This document shows positions 9,448-16,578 of a DNA stretch of 33,300 nucleotides, in pieces. Numbering within the stretch: the first letter of the stretch is position 1; each line of letters begins with the position of its first letter. Position numbers and translations under genes: made by a program. Source of the stretch: Firmicutes bacterium UBA2595 (GTDB taxonomy: Bacteria > Bacillota > Thermincolia > Thermincolales > UBA2595); NCBI GenBank assembly GCA_002339745.1, contig DDKP01000154.1:4329-37628 (forward strand). The letters run 5' to 3'. The notes beneath the pieces are model-generated. The model was not told the origin of the DNA. It did not search any database and saw nothing but the letters and a program-made list of their open reading frames with translations.

Positions 9448-9894
9448 ATGGAAAACGACGTCCAATTGGTTGCGTGTACTGTGGACAATGAAGAATACGC
9501 CATAGACATAAGAAGTGTCCAGGAAATAATCAGACTGTTGGATATTACCCGTGTGCCTCATGCATCGCCATATATTTCAGGGGTAATTAATCTAAGGGGC
9601 ATGGTAATCCCTGTGATGAATCTCAGGAAGAGGTTCGGGCTGCCGGACCAAAAGCCGGATGAAACGGCGAGGATTATTATCATCAACTGCAACGGGTCAA
9701 TGGTCGGCATACTGGTCGACAGCGTGTCCGAAGTCATAAGGATTCCCAGACAGAACATTGAACATACGCCATCCTGTTCATCCAATGTAAATACTGAGTT
9801 TTTCAGCGGGATAGGCAAACTGGGAAGCCGACTCCTGATAATGCTAAATCTGGATAACATCTTTGAGATCAGGACCGATCACCAGGGTTTTTAA
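9448..9894 (+). CDS. cheW: Chemotaxis coupling protein CheW
   Basis: This 148-residue protein consists of a single CheW domain. The sequence EEYAIDIRSVQEIIR near the start and the conserved VPHASPYISGVINLRG loop are characteristic, followed by RLLIMLNLDNIF at the end. CheW links CheA, through its P5 domain, to chemoreceptors in the polar signalling array. It starts 15 bases after cheA with GGGGTG upstream. It is a stand-alone CheW rather than a CheV, since no receiver domain follows. Confidence 0.96.
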   Translation: MENDVQLVACTVDNEEYAIDIRSVQEIIRLLDITRVPHASPYISGVINLRGMVIPVMNLRKRFGLPDQKPDETARIIIINCNGSMVGILVDSVSEVIRIPRQNIEHTPSCSSNVNTEFFSGIGKLGSRLLIMLNLDNIFEIRTDHQGF

Positions 9895-9911
9895 AGAAAG
9901 GAGGTGTCGGG

Positions 9912-10529
9912 ATGTCTCTGTATGAGAAAATTTCAGAATTTCAGCTGGATGCGTTTAGAGAAATCGGCACTATCGGAGCCGGTAACGGCGCTACAGCTCT
10001 TTCACAGATGATCAATAAAAAGGTCGGCATGTCCGTGCCGGCAATCAGGATACTTCCGTTTTCACAGGTGCCTGATGTGGTCGGCGGCCCCGAAAGGGTT
10101 GTTGCCGGTGTGTTTACCACAGTGAAGGGACCCGCACCTTGTAATATGCTTTTCATGTTCCCCATAGAAAGCGCGAAAATCCTTGCTGGCAAACTGATGG
10201 GTCGAAAATATAAAGACGACGAAGAAATCGACTACTACGGGAACTCTGCCCTGACCGAAGTTGTCAACATCGTAGCCGGAGCATACCTTAATTCTCTAGC
10301 CAGTTTTACCAATCTCTCTTTTGTTCCCTCAGTCCCGGCATTAGCCATTGACATGGCCGGGGCCATTTTGAATTCAGTTCTGGCCCAGATAGGGATTGCA
10401 GGCGACCAGGCGCTCCTGATGGAGACGGTTTTTACTGAATTCGAGGAAAATGTCACCGGACACTTTTTCCTCTTACCTGAAGCGGGGTCCCTCGAAAAAA
10501 TACTGGAGGCTATAGGGGTGAAAGGCTAG
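9912..10529 (+). CDS. cheC: CheY-P phosphatase CheC
   Basis: This 205-residue protein belongs to the CheC/CheX/FliY family. Two pseudo-symmetric helices carry the ExxN active sites. The second is intact, E116-V-V-N119 (LTEVVNIVAGAYLNSL). The first reads E17-I-G-T20 (REIGTIGAGNGATALS), so the Asn found in family members such as Thermotoga CheC (E13/N16) is a Thr here. The protein probably still dephosphorylates CheY-P through site 2 and binds CheD, whose gene follows with a one-base overlap. The ATG has a near-perfect AAAGGAGGTG upstream. CheC-CheD feedback adaptation is the expected role. Confidence 0.95.
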   Translation: MSLYEKISEFQLDAFREIGTIGAGNGATALSQMINKKVGMSVPAIRILPFSQVPDVVGGPERVVAGVFTTVKGPAPCNMLFMFPIESAKILAGKLMGRKYKDDEEIDYYGNSALTEVVNIVAGAYLNSLASFTNLSFVPSVPALAIDMAGAILNSVLAQIGIAGDQALLMETVFTEFEENVTGHFFLLPEAGSLEKILEAIGVKG

Positions 10530-11011
10530 TGGCAAGAATAATCAAGGTAGGAATGGCAGATTTGAATGTTGCAGAGCCTCCCGATGTTTTACAGACCTGC
10601 GGGCTTGGTTCCTGTGTGGGAATATGCCTGTGGGATCCGGTCACCAAAGTCAGCGGAATGGCCCATATCATGCTCCCTTCCAGTCTGCTGGGCAAATCCG
10701 GTAATGACGCAAAGTTTGCTGATACGGCAATACCGCTGCTTATACAGGAAATGTCCAGAATCGGAGGGGAGAAGTCCCGTTTGGTTGCCAAGATCGCCGG
10801 AGGTGCACAGATGTTTTCATTTTACAGCGCAAATGACATTATGAAGATCGGTGAAAGGAACGTTGAGGCTGTAAAAGCAGTTCTAGAGAAGGTCAAAATC
10901 AGGTTGGCCGCCGAAGATGTCGGCGGTAATTACGGCAGAACAATCGAATTTTATGCTGAAAACGGCCAGCTTTATGTCAGGACCATTAATTTGGGTGAGA
11001 AGTATATTTAA
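10529..11011 (+). CDS. cheD: Chemoreceptor glutamine deamidase CheD
   Basis: The protein has 160 residues. The catalytic triad seen in CheD is present with correct spacing: T23, C29 (TCGLGSCVG) and H46 (GMAHIMLP), followed by KIAGGAQMF. CheD deamidates specific Gln residues of chemoreceptors and is regulated by binding CheC. The gene begins with a GTG overlapping the cheC stop by one base, with GGGGTGA about eight bases upstream, so the two partners are translated together. Confidence 0.96.
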   Translation: MARIIKVGMADLNVAEPPDVLQTCGLGSCVGICLWDPVTKVSGMAHIMLPSSLLGKSGNDAKFADTAIPLLIQEMSRIGGEKSRLVAKIAGGAQMFSFYSANDIMKIGERNVEAVKAVLEKVKIRLAAEDVGGNYGRTIEFYAENGQLYVRTINLGEKYI

Positions 11012-11023
11012 GGAGGACCACAG

Positions 11024-11476
11024 GTGACTGTCGGCAACAAAATATACCCGGTAATATTCGCTGTAGTTTTCGTTCTGATTTTGATAATTGGTGTTTTTTC
11101 AAAAGTTTCATTCATTGCCAGTATAAACAGAGCGGTTTTGGCGGCGGTATTTTTCACTGCGCTCTGTTGGATAGCGGGAAAAACAGTTTTCAAGTATGCA
11201 GTGTCAGGCTTATCGGACGTGAAGAGTCAAAAATATTCGGAGAAACAACAGGAGAGTAATTTTAGCGTAACAGTTGGGAACCCGGCTAGTTCCTCACCTG
11301 AGGATTATTCCCGGACAAGCCTGGGTCAGACTGTTTCCAGTCTCGATAAAGCAGAAAGAAATAACTCTTCCCAAGAGTTTGTTCCTCTTTCGGCAAGGCA
11401 GATTGATCCCGATGCAAGCAAAGTTATCGGCAGTAACCCCGAAAGGATGGCGGAAAATGTCAGGAAGATGGGTTAA
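11024..11476 (+). CDS. Unknown small membrane protein between cheD and sigD
   Basis: I do not recognise a family. The 150 residues begin at a GTG preceded by AAGGAGGACC, a strong site. Two hydrophobic segments are visible: about 8-28 (YPVIFAVVFVLILIIGVFS) and about 33-55 (NRAVLAAVFFTALCWIAG). A polar, Ser/Asn/Gln-rich, probably disordered tail of about 90 residues follows. It ends in a compact charged segment, IDPDASKVIGSNPERMAE then NVRKMG. The tail is most likely cytoplasmic and its end may be a short binding helix. Position inside the chemotaxis/sigD block suggests a motility-linked role, but nothing in the sequence gives a function. Confidence 0.8.
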   Translation: MTVGNKIYPVIFAVVFVLILIIGVFSKVSFIASINRAVLAAVFFTALCWIAGKTVFKYAVSGLSDVKSQKYSEKQQESNFSVTVGNPASSSPEDYSRTSLGQTVSSLDKAERNNSSQEFVPLSARQIDPDASKVIGSNPERMAENVRKMG

Positions 11477-11504
11477 ACGGTAGTTCTTAGATGAGGAGGT
11501 CCTC

Positions 11505-12296
11505 ATGATTTCTTCTGTGGTGAAAAATGACTGCTCGGTAATATGGGAGAGATATAAACATCATAGAGACCCCAAGGCAAGAGAACAATTAATCCTTGAA
11601 TATGCCGGGCTGGTTAAATATGTCGCCGGCAGAATGGCTATTTCTCTTCCTTCCAGTGTTCACCAGGACGACTTGATCAGCTACGGAATATTCGGATTAA
11701 TAGATGCTATCGAAAAATTCGACATGGACAGGAACATCAAGTTTGAGACTTATGCCGTTGCCAGAATCCGGGGGGCTATTTGGGACGGGTTGCGCTCGAT
11801 GGATTGGGTTCCATACTCGGTTCGCCACAAAGCCAAGGAATTGGAACAGACTTATGCCAGATTGGAACACCAATTAGGCAGGGCCGCCACCGATGATGAA
11901 ATATGTGAGGCCATGAACCTGACCAGGCAGCAGTTTGCCCAACTGCTCACGGAGACAAGCTATTTATCATTTCTTTCCCTGGACGATTTGTGGACTTTGG
12001 ATAAAAATGGAGGAAACTCCGTTCGTGTTATAGATACCATTCAGGACCAGAGCGCTCCTGATCCAGTTACAATGGTTATGTTTGAAGAACAGAAAAAAAT
12101 CTTAACGGATGCAATAAATAAGCTGCCGGAAAGGGAAAAACTAGTTATTGCGCTTTATTACTATGAAGGATTGACCCTGAAAGAAATTGGTAAAGTGCTG
12201 GGCGTATCTGAATCAAGAGTATCCCAGATGCATACCAAGGCAATCATGAGATTAAGAGGACGGTTGAGCAGGATTAAGAAAAAAGTCTTGGAGTAA
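11505..12296 (+). CDS. sigD: RNA polymerase sigma-28 factor SigD (FliA/WhiG family)
   Basis: The 263 residues show the sigma-70 family layout without region 1.1. Region 2 has LVKYVAGRMA, DDLISYGIFGLIDAIEKFD and FETYAVARIRGAIWDGLR. Region 3 follows, and region 4 has LPEREKLVIALYYYEGLTLKE and the recognition helix SESRVSQMHTKAI. The sequence RSMDWVPYSVR is typical of the flagellar SigD/FliA group. It directs late flagellar, motility and chemotaxis promoters; no anti-sigma FlgM is seen here. The ATG has GAGGAGGT five bases upstream. The position after the che genes matches the Bacillus fla/che operon. Confidence 0.96.
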   Translation: MISSVVKNDCSVIWERYKHHRDPKAREQLILEYAGLVKYVAGRMAISLPSSVHQDDLISYGIFGLIDAIEKFDMDRNIKFETYAVARIRGAIWDGLRSMDWVPYSVRHKAKELEQTYARLEHQLGRAATDDEICEAMNLTRQQFAQLLTETSYLSFLSLDDLWTLDKNGGNSVRVIDTIQDQSAPDPVTMVMFEEQKKILTDAINKLPEREKLVIALYYYEGLTLKEIGKVLGVSESRVSQMHTKAIMRLRGRLSRIKKKVLE

Positions 12297-12316
12297 GAAA
12301 GAAGGGGGTGGGTGTT

Positions 12317-13996
12317 TTGACGGATGAATATCATAGAGATTTAAGTCACAGCGAAATCGAGCGGATTGTGGAGAAAGCGGAAGAGATTGCAGCAAAAGGT
12401 CGCCAGGACGGGATAAGAATTGTGGAATATAAAGATGACGGGGTATATTTAACCGTCCTGCCACCCCAGAACGGCGGCCGCCCTTTGAACCCCGAAGAAG
12501 TGGTCAGAGATATAGAAGCCCGCAAAATACATAGTGTTGATACCGCCAAAGTCCGTCAGGTTGTCCGGGAGATGAAGGGAGAGCCCGCAATTATTGCGCC
12601 CCCTCAGAAAGAAATAATTGAAGATGCAGTGGTCAATGTGGAATTAAGCAAGGACAAAATGGAAGCGTATCTCACCATATATCCTCCCAGGGGAGGGAAG
12701 CCTGCCACCAGGAAGGATGTCGAAGAAGCCATCAAGGAAAAGAATGTTGTCTATGGGGTGGCGGATGAAGTTATTGATAAGGCCGTAGCCTTACAGCATA
12801 TCAGTGAGCCTCTTGTGGTGGCCAGAGGGAGTCAACCTGTTCACGGCGAGAATGCCAGGATCGATTTCAAGTTTAACAAGGAAGGGATAGCAGGGAAACC
12901 AACGGAACTTGTCGACGGCAGGGTGGACTTCTACAGTCTTAACTTGATAAACAACGTTGAGCCCGGTGATATCCTGGCTGTAAAAATCCCAGCGACAATG
13001 GGTACTCCCGGTTATCTGGTAACCGGTGAAGAAGTACCGCCCAAACCGGGGAAAGATGTCCAGATAGGAATCGGCAAAAACGTGGAGCTTATCGACAATG
13101 GAACTACCGCTCTGTCCACTGCCAGGGGGCATGTAGTCTACTCCGCGGGAAAAATTAGCGTCTCTACCGTTTATGAAGTGGCCGGAGACGTGGATTTCAA
13201 TACCGGTAACATTGAATTCAAAGGCAGCGTAATAGTCAAGGGCAGTATCAGGGAAGGCTTCAAGGTTATCGCCGATGGGGACGTGGAAGTATTGAACACT
13301 ATCGCCGACGGGGTAGTTGAATGTTCGGGAAATCTAAAGGTGAGAAACGGAATAGTGGGCAAGAAAAGCAACATTAAAGCAGGAGGCAGCGTTTTCACCA
13401 GGTTTATTGAAAATTCAAAGGTGGAATCAGGCGGGGATGTGGTGGTAGGCGAAGCTATCATGCACAGTAGGGTTAGCGCCAGGAGATCCGTCACCGTTGG
13501 CGGCAAAGGCGTTATTGTTGGTGGACTGGTGAGGGCAGGAGAGGAAATCAGCTGCAGAATAGCCGGCTCACCGCTGGCGACTGTAACAGAACTGGAGGCC
13601 GGTATAAACCCGGAAGTCCGTAAGGAACACACTCGGCTTTTAAGAGAGAAACAGGAAAAAGAAATGGATTTCGACAAGGCAGATAAAGCCATAAAACTTT
13701 TAACCCACCTACAGCGGGCTCAAGGTGAACTGCCGGCTGATAAAATGGCTATTCTTGTGCGGGTATCAAGGGCACAAAATCAGCTGGTAACTGAACTGGA
13801 AGAAATAAAACAGCAGCTGGAAAACGTTGAATACCAGATCCAGCAATCGGAACGAGGCCACATAAAGGTTCAGGGAATTATGCACCCCGGAGTAAAGGTT
13901 ACCATTGGTTCTGCATATTTACATATACAGGATCAATGCACCTTTGTGAGCCTGACAAAATCAGGGGAAGATATAAAAATTTCTCCATACAGCTAA
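12317..13996 (+). CDS. FapA family (DUF342) polymer-forming/flagellar assembly protein
   Basis: The protein has 559 residues if it starts at the TTG at 12317 (AAGGGGGTG lies six bases upstream); a GTG at 12308 would add three residues. Two similar N-terminal modules contain YLTVLPPQNGGRPLN (44-58) and YLTIYPPRGGKPATR (118-132). The DUF342 core follows (about 165-440), its later part a repetitive right-handed beta-helix with units such as VIVKGSIREGFKVIADGDVE. A coiled coil occupies about 435-520 (LREKQEKEMDFDKADKAIKL), then a short beta C-terminus. FapA relatives are linked to polar flagellum assembly. The next genes are also motility-linked. The family is certain; the precise role is not. 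Confidence 0.88.
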   Translation: MTDEYHRDLSHSEIERIVEKAEEIAAKGRQDGIRIVEYKDDGVYLTVLPPQNGGRPLNPEEVVRDIEARKIHSVDTAKVRQVVREMKGEPAIIAPPQKEIIEDAVVNVELSKDKMEAYLTIYPPRGGKPATRKDVEEAIKEKNVVYGVADEVIDKAVALQHISEPLVVARGSQPVHGENARIDFKFNKEGIAGKPTELVDGRVDFYSLNLINNVEPGDILAVKIPATMGTPGYLVTGEEVPPKPGKDVQIGIGKNVELIDNGTTALSTARGHVVYSAGKISVSTVYEVAGDVDFNTGNIEFKGSVIVKGSIREGFKVIADGDVEVLNTIADGVVECSGNLKVRNGIVGKKSNIKAGGSVFTRFIENSKVESGGDVVVGEAIMHSRVSARRSVTVGGKGVIVGGLVRAGEEISCRIAGSPLATVTELEAGINPEVRKEHTRLLREKQEKEMDFDKADKAIKLLTHLQRAQGELPADKMAILVRVSRAQNQLVTELEEIKQQLENVEYQIQQSERGHIKVQGIMHPGVKVTIGSAYLHIQDQCTFVSLTKSGEDIKISPYS

Positions 13997-14014
13997 TGAC
14001 AGGTGGTGAAAAGA

Positions 14015-14335
14015 ATGACTCTGCGTTCTGTTGATATGCAGGTATTGCTTCCCAAGGTCTCGGAAGTTAACCGCAATCATCCGATTCAAAACCAGCAGGA
14101 CCAGACGCAACAGCAGCAGTTTGCTGCCCAACTGCAAAAACAGGCCGAATTACAAAGACAGCAGGTACAAAATTCCAATAAATCAGAAAACAGCAAAATT
14201 GAAAAACAGGCAAAAGAAAAAGACGGTGCGGGAGGTCAAGGGAGGAGGTCCCGGCAGGGAAAAAACGAAGAAGAGCAGCATTCCGGCAGCGCCAAGGACC
14301 CCAGCAGGGGAGGCCTGCTGGATATAAAAATATAA
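14015..14335 (+). CDS. Unknown Gln-rich small protein following fapA
   Basis: The protein has 106 residues from the ATG at 14015, which has AGGTGGTG six bases upstream; in-frame GTGs at 14003 and 14006 lie in that site. The N-terminus (LRSVDMQVLLPKVSEVNR) and the C-terminus (GGLLDIKI) look ordered. The middle is very rich in Gln, Lys, Glu and Ser and should be disordered or a charged helix. There is no membrane segment or signal peptide. I do not recognise a named family. It lies 18 bases after fapA and 11 before the SwrB-like gene, so it is part of the motility operon. Confidence 0.75.
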   Translation: MTLRSVDMQVLLPKVSEVNRNHPIQNQQDQTQQQQFAAQLQKQAELQRQQVQNSNKSENSKIEKQAKEKDGAGGQGRRSRQGKNEEEQHSGSAKDPSRGGLLDIKI

Positions 14336-14346
14336 GGGATTAGAGG

Positions 14347-15024
14347 GTGTTAGAATTGGTTGAAGTACTGATGTTGACAGGAGTAGTTTTTGTGGGCCTG
14401 GCCTTATGGCTGGGTAAAATTCATTCACACTTGCAGAAGAAAGAACTTCAGGAACTTAAAAATATACGCAGTGAACTGTTAGAGGCGAAAAAAGAAGTCG
14501 ATTCCCTTATTGATCAACTGGAAACAGTCTCAGCTAAAGTTGTGGATGAAATATCCACGACCATTGAGGAAGCAAAACTGGTGGAAAACAAGCTCAGCCA
14601 AAAGAGCGTTCAAGCAGTTCAAACCGGTTCTGGCGGTACCAGCCCTGACAGTGAAGATGCGGAAGATTACGAGCAATACAGCAAAGGAATTTCGTCCCGG
14701 CCAGGGCTGAATAAAACCCTGACTGCCGGAAACGACTTGGCGGTATCGATTGTAACGGCGAATCACAAACCAGTCCAAAAGGAACCGGCCTACGGTAATA
14801 CCATTATTTTCCCGAGAAAGAGCGAGGGGCAGATGAAAAAGAAAGAGGGGGCTGTTGACCTGGACCAACTGTTGAAAGAACTCCCGCCTAAACATCAGAT
14901 AGTCTATGCCATGGATAAGCTCGGGTATTCCGAAGAGGAAATCGCTAAACAAATGAAGATCGGCAAGGGTGAGGTCAGGTTGATGCTACAGCTTAAACGC
15001 AAGGGTGAAGAAGCCAATGTATAA
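14347..15024 (+). CDS. SwrB/DUF6115-like single-span membrane protein
   Basis: The protein has 225 residues from the GTG at 14347; a TTG at 14356 with GAGGGTG six bases upstream is an equally good start. One membrane helix lies near the N-terminus (LMLTGVVFVGLALWLG). A coiled coil follows (about 30-85), then a polar linker. The C-terminal helix-turn-helix-like segment (AMDKLGYSEEEIAKQMKIGK through LMLQLKRKG) resembles the end of Bacillus SwrB, which sits at the same position between sigD and rpsB and promotes flagellar export activation. Full-length similarity is weak by eye, so the symbol swrB is not assigned. Its stop overlaps the next gene. Confidence 0.75.
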   Translation: MLELVEVLMLTGVVFVGLALWLGKIHSHLQKKELQELKNIRSELLEAKKEVDSLIDQLETVSAKVVDEISTTIEEAKLVENKLSQKSVQAVQTGSGGTSPDSEDAEDYEQYSKGISSRPGLNKTLTAGNDLAVSIVTANHKPVQKEPAYGNTIIFPRKSEGQMKKKEGAVDLDQLLKELPPKHQIVYAMDKLGYSEEEIAKQMKIGKGEVRLMLQLKRKGEEANV

Positions 15025-15520
15025 TTTTTTACAAAGAGACTTTTTGCTTGGGGTCGGCGTCGGTTTCATTATAAGCGCGATAATGGTCTCGGTGTTTGGG
15101 AGGGTTGAATTGACCGATCAGGACATAAAGGCCGGGGCAGCTAAACTCGGAATGGTCCAGAAAGAACAATCTTTAGAAGACAAGCGCCCGACAGATGCTG
15201 AGGACGTTACAACCGCGGCAGAGAAGGTATACAAACAGTCGTATCAAATCAGTTCCGGGCAGCCGGCTGCCTCTGCCGACACTACCGAGACTCCAGGGAC
15301 TGTTAAACCTGTTAGTGTCCAGGTAGTTATCAGGCCCGGTATGGGGTCAGAGCAGATTGCTAAAATGCTGGAGGAAAAGGGTGTTGTCAAAGACCAGCGC
15401 GAATTCTACCAAGTCGTGACAGAAATGAAAGCCCACACCAGGTTCAGGACAGGAACTTTCACTGTACCATCAGGTGGGGACATGAGAGAGATAGTGCGAA
15501 TTCTGACAAATAATCCTTAA
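15017..15520 (+). CDS. Membrane-anchored YceG/MltG-like domain protein lacking the catalytic domain
   Basis: The protein has 167 residues from the ATG at 15017 (AAGGGTGA eight bases upstream), overlapping the preceding stop by eight bases. One membrane helix spans about 8-26 (DFLLGVGVGFIISAIMVSVFG). A polar linker covers about 30-95, and a C-terminal segment of about 65 residues reads VVIRPGMGSEQIAKMLEEKG, then FRTGTFTVPSG and MREIVRILTNNP. This matches the LysM-like N-terminal domain of MltG (endolytic transglycosylase), as in PEGxxxxxIAxxLxxxGVI and GTYxLPxGM. The catalytic domain, normally more than 150 further residues, is absent. It may bind peptidoglycan outside the membrane. No frameshift remnant follows. 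Confidence 0.8.
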   Translation: MYNFLQRDFLLGVGVGFIISAIMVSVFGRVELTDQDIKAGAAKLGMVQKEQSLEDKRPTDAEDVTTAAEKVYKQSYQISSGQPAASADTTETPGTVKPVSVQVVIRPGMGSEQIAKMLEEKGVVKDQREFYQVVTEMKAHTRFRTGTFTVPSGGDMREIVRILTNNP

Positions 15521-15650
15521 AAAATTTATCTTTGACTTCTGGAACAGTCCCATTCTCTTGTTTAAGTTTATGATGGGTTCCGGTCGCTGGGCGCTGATAT
15601 AGCAGTCCAGTCAGAACGCATAAATTTGTACAGACTTTCCAATAATATAG

Positions 15651-15679
15651 TTGCGTTAGCCCATATTTTGTGCTACAAT
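15651..15679 (+). promoter_or_regulatory. Sigma-A type promoter for rpsB
   Basis: TTGCGT at 15651-15656 and TACAAT at 15674-15679 are separated by exactly 17 bases, with TG-rich sequence just before the -10. Transcription should start near 15686, leaving a leader of roughly 95-115 bases before rpsB. This marks the change from the motility operon to the translation operon. Confidence 0.75.
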
Positions 15680-15701
15680 AGCAACTGGTGTTAAATACAC
15701 A

Positions 15702-15768
15702 CGTTTCGGGATTTTTAGTGGCGGTGCCGCTCTAAGGCGGTTCCACAGAGAGATGAACGAAACGGAGG
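15702..15768 (+). promoter_or_regulatory. Structured 5' leader of rpsB (candidate autoregulatory element)
   Basis: CGTTTCG (15702-15708) is complementary to CGAAACG (15758-15764), enclosing an inner hairpin. The inner hairpin has GTGG (718-721)/CCAC (743-746) and CCGC (727-730)/GCGG (737-740) with a six-base loop (all +15000). The 3' arm of the outer helix runs into GGAGG at 15764-15768, the Shine-Dalgarno of the upstream ATG (15779). This layout fits ribosomal-protein control of its own mRNA, but the role is inferred from pairing only. Confidence 0.5.
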
Positions 15769-15799
15769 ATCAAAACCAATGAGAGAGGAGGTGACTCCG

Positions 15800-16510
15800 A
15801 TGGCTGTCATATCCATGAAACAACTGTTGGAAGCCGGAGTTCACTTTGGTCACCAGACCCGCAGGTGGAACCCGAAAATGGCGCAGTATATCTTTACTGA
15901 CCGCAACGGGATTTATATCATTGACCTTCAGAAAACGGTAAAAAAGGTTGACGAGGCCTATTTTTTTGTAAGAGACCTGGTATCTGAAGGTAAATCCATT
16001 CTGTTTGTGGGAACTAAAAAGCAGGCTCAGGAAGCCGTCCGAGAAGAGGCTGAACGTTGCGGTATGTTCTATGTCAACCAGCGGTGGCTAGGGGGAACGT
16101 TGACCAATTTCCAGACCATAAGAAAGCGTATTGACCGTCTCCATGAGCTGGAGAAAATGGAAACCGACGGCACTTTTCAAGTTCTTCCCAAAAAAGAGGT
16201 CGCTGGTCTGCTCCATGAAAAGGAGAAGCTGGAGAAGTTTCTTGGTGGAATCAAGGAAATGAGAACTCTTCCCGGGGCATTATTCATTATTGACCCGAGA
16301 AAAGAAAGGATAGCTGTCGCCGAGGCCCGCAAACTGGGAATTCCTATCGTGGCAATCGTTGATACAAACTGTGATCCTGACGAAGTCGATTACGTTATCC
16401 CGGGTAATGATGACGCCATCAGAGCGGTTAAACTGCTGACAGCAAAAATTGCTGATGCCGTTCTGGAAGGTAAACAGGGCCAGGATACTGCTGAGGCAGA
16501 TGTGGAATAA
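15800..16510 (+). CDS. rpsB: Small ribosomal subunit protein uS2
   Basis: The protein has 236 residues. It starts MAVISMKQLLEAGVHFGHQT and continues with RRWNPKMAQYIFTDRNGIYI, then NQRWLGGTLTNFQTI and LPGALFIIDPRKE, all hallmark uS2 stretches. I place the start at the ATG at 15800 because AGGAGGTGA lies five bases upstream and the family begins there. An in-frame ATG at 15779, which has its own GGAGG ten bases upstream, would add MREEVTP. uS2 binds the 30S head/platform region and is needed for uS1-type mRNA binding. The acidic tail after residue 220 is variable in the family. Confidence 0.97.
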   Translation: MAVISMKQLLEAGVHFGHQTRRWNPKMAQYIFTDRNGIYIIDLQKTVKKVDEAYFFVRDLVSEGKSILFVGTKKQAQEAVREEAERCGMFYVNQRWLGGTLTNFQTIRKRIDRLHELEKMETDGTFQVLPKKEVAGLLHEKEKLEKFLGGIKEMRTLPGALFIIDPRKERIAVAEARKLGIPIVAIVDTNCDPDEVDYVIPGNDDAIRAVKLLTAKIADAVLEGKQGQDTAEADVE

Positions 16511-16518
16511 AAAGAAGT

Positions 16519-16562
16519 GGGGTGACCGGGGGTTTTTGGAGCCCTACAGTCACCCTGTTTTT
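16519..16562 (+). terminator. Terminator-like hairpin between rpsB and tsf
   Basis: GGGGTGAC (16519-16526) pairs with GTCACCCT (16549-16556), with one G-U pair. A smaller GGG/CCC stem may form inside, and a short T tract (16558-16562) follows. As tsf comes straight after and has no obvious promoter of its own, partial termination or processing that sets the rpsB:tsf ratio is likely. Confidence 0.6.
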
Positions 16563-16578
16563 CCAAGGAGGATAAATA

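Noticed and set aside
13171..13692. Reverse-strand open frame (173 codons) inside fapA
   Set aside because: It is the complement of the repetitive beta-helix coding region; its low-complexity Ser/Thr/Pro composition indicates a shadow.
15521..15650. Small gene or RNA in the gap before the rpsB promoter
   Set aside because: There are only weak inverted repeats (GGAA..CCCAT with ATGGG..TTCC) without a T tract, and no open frame with a ribosome site; I see nothing definite there.
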